Below, piece after piece: positions 9,431 through 13,369 of a DNA stretch of 13,369 nucleotides. The notes under the pieces are model-generated. The model had not been told where the DNA came from, made no database searches, and worked only from the letters and a program-made list of their open reading frames with translations. The translations under genes were made by a program, and so were the position numbers. The stretch is from the NCBI GenBank assembly GCA_017936205.1, contig JAGBGB010000022.1, positions 1 to 13,369 on the forward strand. The letters run 5' to 3'. The DNA is from Oscillospiraceae bacterium. Its GTDB lineage: Bacteria; Bacillota; Clostridia; Oscillospirales; Oscillospiraceae. The stretch's first letter is position 1; the number at the start of each line of letters is the position of its first letter.

Positions 9431-10144
9431 ATGAAGATCCTACATTTATTCCATGATATGATGAACCTTTACGGCGAGTATGCCAATTTGCTTGTTCTGG
9501 ATCGGTATTTGTCCGAGCATGGACAGCAGGTGCAGATCGACACACTTGGGGTCTATGAGCAGAAGGATATTTCCGGCTACGATCTGTACTTCATGGGAGC
9601 GGGTACCGAGCGGAAGCAGAAGCTGGCCTTAGAGGAATTGAAAAAGTATGCTGCTCCTTTGAAGGATGCTTATGAAAACGGAAAAGTTTTCTTGTTTACG
9701 GGTAACTCCTTCGAGCTCTTGGGAAAGTCTCTTACGGATGCAGCGGGCAGGGTTTATGACGGCTTGGGTTTATTTTCCTTCGAGACTGTGGAAGGCAACC
9801 GCAGAATTGTAGGGGACTGCCTTGGCAGCTGCGCTCTGTTTGAAGAAGCTGTGGTTGGCTTTATGAACAAGTGCAGCAAGACAACGGGGATCAGCAATCC
9901 GCTGTTTACCCTGCAAATGGGCTTCGGTAATGAAGCGGAAAAGGGCCCTGAAGGGATCTGTGAGAAAAACTTCTTTGGCACCCACCTAACAGGACCGATC
10001 CTTACGAAGAATCCGGCTATGCTTCGAGAAATCACTAAGCGACTCATCGGTGCGGTAGATCCCCAAATCACCATTCCCTATATGCAGCAGGCGTATGAGA
10101 CCACCTCTCGTGCACTTAAGAACCGTCTGGAAGGGAACTCATAA
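9431..10144 (+). CDS. gatD: GatD-like class I amidotransferase-fold protein lacking the catalytic Cys and His
   Basis: By gene order (directly after murT) and sequence this is GatD, which normally hydrolyses glutamine and passes ammonia to MurT. The 237-aa protein keeps the N-terminus (LHLFHDMMNLYGEYANLLVL), the GAGTERKQ loop (57-64), the FELLGKSL helix (94-101) and the KNFFGTHLTGPIL block (179-191). The nucleophile elbow, normally ICGGYQLLG or ICGGFQLLG, reads FTGNSFELLG: the Cys position is Gly91 (codon 9701-9703). GTYLHGP reads GTHLTGP: the catalytic His position is Thr187 (9989-9991). The usual GFENHGG reads GFMNKCSK. The four cysteines (C130, C134, C148, C177) are elsewhere. Glutaminase activity is therefore not expected. 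I chose ATG 9431 over GTG 9422 because GAGGTG lies 6 nt before it. The frame is intact, which argues for an alternative function and against decay. Confidence 0.85.
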   Translation: MKILHLFHDMMNLYGEYANLLVLDRYLSEHGQQVQIDTLGVYEQKDISGYDLYFMGAGTERKQKLALEELKKYAAPLKDAYENGKVFLFTGNSFELLGKSLTDAAGRVYDGLGLFSFETVEGNRRIVGDCLGSCALFEEAVVGFMNKCSKTTGISNPLFTLQMGFGNEAEKGPEGICEKNFFGTHLTGPILTKNPAMLREITKRLIGAVDPQITIPYMQQAYETTSRALKNRLEGNS

Positions 10145-10164
10145 TTAGAAAACATTATAATGAA

Positions 10165-10204
10165 AGTTGTGGTCTCCGAGGGACTTGTCTCGGAGACCAC
10201 AACT
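10165..10204. terminator. Bidirectional terminator between gatD and the convergent secreted-protein gene
   Basis: A perfect 16-bp stem (AGTTGTGGTCTCCGAG, 10165-10180, with CTCGGAGACCACAACT, 10189-10204) encloses an 8-nt loop. It lies 20 nt after the gatD stop and 27 nt after the stop of the minus-strand gene. The flanks are T-rich on both strands (GCGTTTATAAG rightward; TTCATTATAATGTTTTC leftward). Confidence 0.85.
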
Positions 10205-10231
10205 GCGTTTATAAGTATATATTATTTGAAA

Positions 10232-13015
10232 TTAGCCGGCAAAGTATGCCTTGGCGCAGTCGGAATATGCCATCAGAGCCTTACAGACGGTGAGCAGCTC
10301 TCCGGTCTTATTGCTGCCGTAGGCGGAAGCGCTGTACTCCATGGTGGGGGAGACCTGCTCAATGCCATTGTAAATGGCTGCGGAAACCACACTTCGCAGC
10401 TCTGCTGCCAACAGACCGTCGAAGTCGAAGCTGTACTTCTGCGTACCGGGCTGATACAGGGTGGGATTCTCTACACAATCCGTAACCAGCTCACCCTTGG
10501 TATTCTTGTAGCTGATCCACAGCTGCAGTTTGGTTGGATCACCGTTAAAATTCGCTGCATCGAACACAAACTTCAGAGCGACCTTGCTCTCTAAATTCAG
10601 GGACTTGCCTGCCCAGGTGACCTTGGGAGATGCAACATCGTTGAGAATGCGGTTGGTGGTTTCAAAGGTGACGGTATCCAGATCAACCAGATAGCTTCTC
10701 TGTGCAGCAGTCATGGCAGCATCGGGGAGGGCATTGACACAATAGTTCTTGTAGATCTGGGTCTGTGCACCGTAGCGCAGCAGGTTGGCACACAGTGCCT
10801 TCAGCTCCGAGGAAACATCCTCCTTGTTCAGCTGAGCATAGGCATAGCTTGCGATGCTGTAGGCGTCCTTGTTGGATACGAAGCTTTGCCCATTCTTACT
10901 CATGATCAGAGTGGACTCTACCATATGGTTCATGCTCACAGCATTCAGACCGTTCAGAGTGAAGTAATAGTAGCTGCCGTTCAGCTCAGGCTGGATCTGC
11001 ATGGTCTTGATGCCGGTCTGAATGTTGTTTTCGAATACAGGGATCTCACAGTTGAGATAGAAACTCTCATAGTCTGCCAGCAGAGAGGATTTTACAGCAT
11101 AGTTGATGGAAATATCACTTGCCAGATTCAGAGAATGTTGGATCACGATGCTTGTATCCACGGTCTCTTCTGTGGCTTGCTTCGCACCGCAGACACAGCT
11201 TCCGTCTACAAAGCTGTGAGCCTGATTTACGGTCTTAGAGCAGCGGACACATACGCCCTTGTGGGTATCTCCGTTGTTGGTATAGCTGTAGCTGTGTCCC
11301 AAACGGGGGAGAACCTCCTGTGTCTTGACGATAAGACCGCAGTCGGCACACTTCAAGCCATCGGAAATACCGGAGTTCAGGCAGGTTGCGGGAGTGCCGA
11401 CAATGACTTCGGTTCTGTGGTCTGTAATGGGAAGAACTTCCTGCTTCACAAGAACCTCGCCACAGGTTCCGCAGTGGGAGCCGTCGCTGAGACCGGTAGC
11501 CGTGCAGCTTGCGGCATAGCCCTTGTCGGTAACAGGTGTGTGGGCAAGCTTTTCGATGACTGTGCCGGTGGAAATGGGAGCATTACAAATACTGCAAACC
11601 GTATCTCCCGTGTAGCCCTCTGCGGAGCAGGTAGCAGCTTTTGCATTGATGACCTTGGGAGTATGTTCGGTTTTGGAGATGGCTTCGGTATAGCTCCTGC
11701 CACAGGTGCAGGTCAGAGTCTTCAGACCTTCTGCGCTGCAGGAGGGATTGGTGTTGATCTTCTCTGTATAGCTGTGTGTCGTGGCGGTAAAGCCTGCGTA
11801 AACTTTGGTATCCTTCTGGATATTCGTCAGGGTCGCTGCACTGCCGCCGACAGAGCTGAGCCAAGTATTAAATGTATAGTGACTTGTATCATCATATGCC
11901 TTAGTGGGAGTGGTTCCTGTGTATTTTGCGGTTTCGCCTTCCTTGACCTTAACGGACTGCAGGGTGCTTCCTGCTTCATCGCAGAAGGTGACAGTGTATT
12001 CCGGGGTTGTTTCAAATTTTGCGTTCAGTTTACCCACAAAGTCGTAATTCTCATAATATCCGCTTTTACCGGCATTTGCAGCGAAGTACATAACACCGTC
12101 CTTGATATCGATGCTTTCGAACTCTAAGAAATAGTTGTAGGTGCTTGAGGTAACATAAATGCTCTCTGAGGCAATGCAGGCGTGTGTTCCGGAATTACCG
12201 GGATAGTCGCTGATATCGTAGACAAGGATATAATTCTTGCTACGAGGAGTGTTGATAGAACTGGCAGTCATAATATAGTAGAGCTTGCCGTTGCTGTAGG
12301 TCATACCCTGTACCTCATATAGGGATGTACCGCTGCTGTTCTTGAAGGTGAAGGTGGGAGCACCGCTGATGGATACCTTGGCAGTATTATAGTCGATGGA
12401 AAATGCTTTTTTACTTGTGATAGTCCTGTTGGTGTTGTCCAGAGGAATTTCCAAAGCGTGTATATTGTAGCCGTTTGCAGCTAACAGGGTTACGGAGGTA
12501 TCTGTCTGCTTGAACAGGGTAAGACCGGTGAAATTGCGGTCGGTGGTGCCGGAAACGACATCGTAGTAGGCAACCTTTTTGATGGTACTGCCTGTAACTT
12601 GAAGCTTCCAGATGCTGTGAGTAGCAAGGGTAGAATGGGACTTGTGATACATGGTAGTCAGATAAAGATAGGTCACACCGTTATGTACTACGGCACACAT
12701 ATCGTTACCGTGCCCTAATGCCAAGAAATTGGTAAGGGAGGTGTCGTCTGTATACTTTAACAGGGTCGTACTTCCGGAGCTAATGGTGGTGCGATAGATC
12801 CTTGCCAGACTTTCGTTACCGTAGGGGTGCTTGAAGGTGTATATGTATTTGCCGTCGGAGCACATGCCTTGGGTTGCCTCATAATCATTGGGGAGGCTGC
12901 CGATCTTTGTGTAGCCGGAATCCTTGACCACAAGCGCTGAGGCAAGTCCGGGCAGCAGTCCCAGAACAAGGATCACGGAAAGAAGGATTGCGAAAACGCG
13001 AGCTGTGAACTTCAT
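10232..13015 (-). CDS. Large secreted multidomain protein: propeller-like, Cys-rich repeats, duplicated C-terminal module
   Basis: The 927-aa product starts with a signal peptide (hydrophobic core FAILLSVILVLGLLPGLASA, 8-27). Residues about 30-335 hold repeated beta motifs (ATQGMCSDGKYIYTF, EVQGMTYSNGKLYYI, FESIDIKDGVMYFAAN) and GHGNDM, suggesting a beta-propeller-like fold. Residues 338-412 (YTVTFCDEAGSTLQSVKVKE) resemble a Listeria-Bacteroides/InlB-type repeat. Residues 413-612 form Cys-rich repeats, each with a lone Cys, then CxxC or CxC, then a closing L-x-H. Residues 628-758 and 805-925 are two copies of one module, shared with the gene at the window start. There is no LPXTG, SLH or dockerin motif, so release or non-covalent wall binding is likely. 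The ATG at 13015 follows AAAAGGAG by 10 nt; a nearer ATG (7 nt upstream) is out of frame. Its own promoter lies at 13109-13137. Substrate or partner unknown. Confidence 0.9.
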   Translation of the reverse strand: MKFTARVFAILLSVILVLGLLPGLASALVVKDSGYTKIGSLPNDYEATQGMCSDGKYIYTFKHPYGNESLARIYRTTISSGSTTLLKYTDDTSLTNFLALGHGNDMCAVVHNGVTYLYLTTMYHKSHSTLATHSIWKLQVTGSTIKKVAYYDVVSGTTDRNFTGLTLFKQTDTSVTLLAANGYNIHALEIPLDNTNRTITSKKAFSIDYNTAKVSISGAPTFTFKNSSGTSLYEVQGMTYSNGKLYYIMTASSINTPRSKNYILVYDISDYPGNSGTHACIASESIYVTSSTYNYFLEFESIDIKDGVMYFAANAGKSGYYENYDFVGKLNAKFETTPEYTVTFCDEAGSTLQSVKVKEGETAKYTGTTPTKAYDDTSHYTFNTWLSSVGGSAATLTNIQKDTKVYAGFTATTHSYTEKINTNPSCSAEGLKTLTCTCGRSYTEAISKTEHTPKVINAKAATCSAEGYTGDTVCSICNAPISTGTVIEKLAHTPVTDKGYAASCTATGLSDGSHCGTCGEVLVKQEVLPITDHRTEVIVGTPATCLNSGISDGLKCADCGLIVKTQEVLPRLGHSYSYTNNGDTHKGVCVRCSKTVNQAHSFVDGSCVCGAKQATEETVDTSIVIQHSLNLASDISINYAVKSSLLADYESFYLNCEIPVFENNIQTGIKTMQIQPELNGSYYYFTLNGLNAVSMNHMVESTLIMSKNGQSFVSNKDAYSIASYAYAQLNKEDVSSELKALCANLLRYGAQTQIYKNYCVNALPDAAMTAAQRSYLVDLDTVTFETTNRILNDVASPKVTWAGKSLNLESKVALKFVFDAANFNGDPTKLQLWISYKNTKGELVTDCVENPTLYQPGTQKYSFDFDGLLAAELRSVVSAAIYNGIEQVSPTMEYSASAYGSNKTGELLTVCKALMAYSDCAKAYFAG
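10241..11134 (-). repeat. Tandem pair of the C-terminal extracellular module (protein-level repeat)
   Basis: Unit A (10742-11134) runs from HSLNLASDISINYAV to QTQIYKNY; unit B (10241-10603) runs from SLNLESKVALKFVF to CAKAYF. Shared positions include SLNL-x-S at the start, Y-x-F-x-[LF]-[ND]-GL in the middle and [ED]L-x2-[LV]-CK/[AN]AL-x-[RA]-Y-x3-[AT]-[QK]-x-Y at the end. The same pair forms bases 2-895 in the opposite orientation. Confidence 0.75.
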
Positions 13016-13045
13016 GAATCATTGTCTCCTTTTATAGCGTTTTTT

Positions 13046-13102
13046 AGGAATAATTACATAAGAAAATTCATCGGATCTCAACAAAAAGACCAAATTATTC
13101 CT
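13046..13102 (-). promoter_or_regulatory. Inverted repeat enclosing the leader of the secreted-protein mRNA
   Basis: AGGAATAATT (13046-13055) and AATTATTCCT (13093-13102) are a perfect 10-bp inverted repeat 37 nt apart. The 5' arm falls at the predicted transcription start, so the transcript could begin with a long stem that leaves the ribosome binding site (AAAAGGAG) free. The AT-rich stem may stabilise the mRNA. It matches no riboswitch class I know. Confidence 0.4.
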
Positions 13103-13108
13103 TTAATC

Positions 13109-13137
13109 AGTATATCATTCTGAATTTATCTTGTCAA
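13109..13137 (-). promoter_or_regulatory. Sigma-A promoter of the 927-aa secreted-protein gene
   Basis: On the minus strand, a perfect -35 TTGACA (13132-13137), a 17-nt spacer and -10 TATACT (hexamer 13109-13114). Transcription would start near 13102, giving a leader of about 87 nt. Confidence 0.85.
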
Positions 13138-13267
13138 TTCCTTTTTTGAACAGGACAGAGTGCTTATAAAAACTGTGAAAGTGCTGAAATTGAGGGAATG
13201 TTTTTGTGCGGTTTTCATAAAAGTTAAAAATTTGTAAAAAATTTTTCGTGATTTTTGAAAAAGGGGT

Positions 13268-13296
13268 TTGAAATTTATCAGCCTATGTAGTATAAT
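13268..13296 (+). promoter_or_regulatory. Sigma-A promoter of the gene beginning at 13329
   Basis: TTGAAA (13268-13273), a 17-nt spacer and a perfect TATAAT (13291-13296). The start point near 13303 gives a leader of about 26 nt. The 130 bases between this and the divergent promoter (13138-13267) are AT-rich, and I see no clear operator there. Confidence 0.85.
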
Positions 13297-13328
13297 TGGT
13301 CTGTAAACTACACAGGAGGTGGCATAGT

Positions 13329-13369
13329 TTGGAGAATCAATACGCGATTGAGATGCTGAATATTACAAA
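13329..13369 (+). CDS. Start of a probable ABC transporter ATP-binding protein (3' truncated)
   Basis: AGGAGGT (13314-13320) lies about 9 nt before an in-frame TTG at 13329. It opens the 13-codon fragment MENQYAIEMLNIT, with the next codon cut by the window end. The next in-frame ATG (13353) is too far from the ribosome binding site. The pattern [YH]-A-[IL]-E-M-x-[NG]-I-[TS] is the usual N-terminal strand of ATPases of simple-sugar and nucleoside (BMP-type) ABC importers, just before the FPGVxAxD region. With only 13 residues the product is a resemblance, not an identification. Confidence 0.5.
   Translation, partial: MENQYAIEMLNIT

Noticed and set aside
10886..12127. Open 413-codon plus-strand frame
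   Set aside because: It is antisense to the Cys-rich and module regions of the 927-aa secreted protein, has no ribosome binding site and its translation resembles no protein family. It follows from the codon bias of the real gene.

Overview
The window looks like a chromosomal segment of a spore-forming, low-to-mid GC Bacillota (Clostridia; an Oscillospiraceae/Ruminococcaceae-like gut lineage is my best guess). The guess rests on AGGAGG-type ribosome binding sites, canonical sigma-A promoters, a YunB sporulation protein, a PcrA with a long insertion after the P-loop, a MurT/GatD pair, and large secreted proteins with Cys-rich repeats. This is inference from protein style, not from a marker gene.

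Layout. (1) 1-907 (+): the 3' end of a secreted-protein gene made of two diverged copies of an about 120-130 aa module. (2) 908-1255: a gene-free convergent spacer with two terminator-like hairpins and, between them, a large nested palindromic element. (3) 1256-2760 (-): a two-gene operon, a membrane protein with a possible PH-like domain followed by a cytosolic RCC1-type seven-bladed propeller with exactly 38-residue repeats. (4) 2940-10144 (+): a core block pcrA (UvrD-family helicase) - yunB (sporulation) - ligA (NAD+ DNA ligase) - murT - gatD. The yunB stop overlaps the ligA start (ATGA), and a good promoter overlapping the ligA 3' end probably gives murT-gatD its own transcript. A strong bidirectional hairpin ends the block. 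(5) 10232-13015 (-): a complete 927-aa secreted protein with signal peptide, propeller-like N-domain, Cys-rich repeats, and the same two-copy module as the gene at position 1. It has an almost consensus promoter and an 87-nt leader. (6) 13268-13369 (+): a consensus promoter, a Shine-Dalgarno site and the first 13 codons of a gene that resembles an ABC transporter ATPase.

How the genes work together. PcrA and LigA serve DNA repair and replication; YunB acts in sporulation. MurT/GatD is the known enzyme pair that amidates D-Glu of lipid II using glutamine-derived ammonia. The most notable observation is that this GatD has kept the fold and the partner gene but lacks the nucleophilic Cys (Gly91 in its place), the catalytic His (Thr187 in its place) and the usual glutamine-pocket motif. 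The partner MurT is also changed in its C-terminal domain. The pair should therefore be treated as a non-canonical MurT/GatD-like system, not annotated by default as a glutamine-dependent lipid II amidase.

The two paralogous secreted-protein genes lie at opposite ends in opposite orientation and flank the core block. I found no tRNA, rRNA, CRISPR array, IS element or phage gene.
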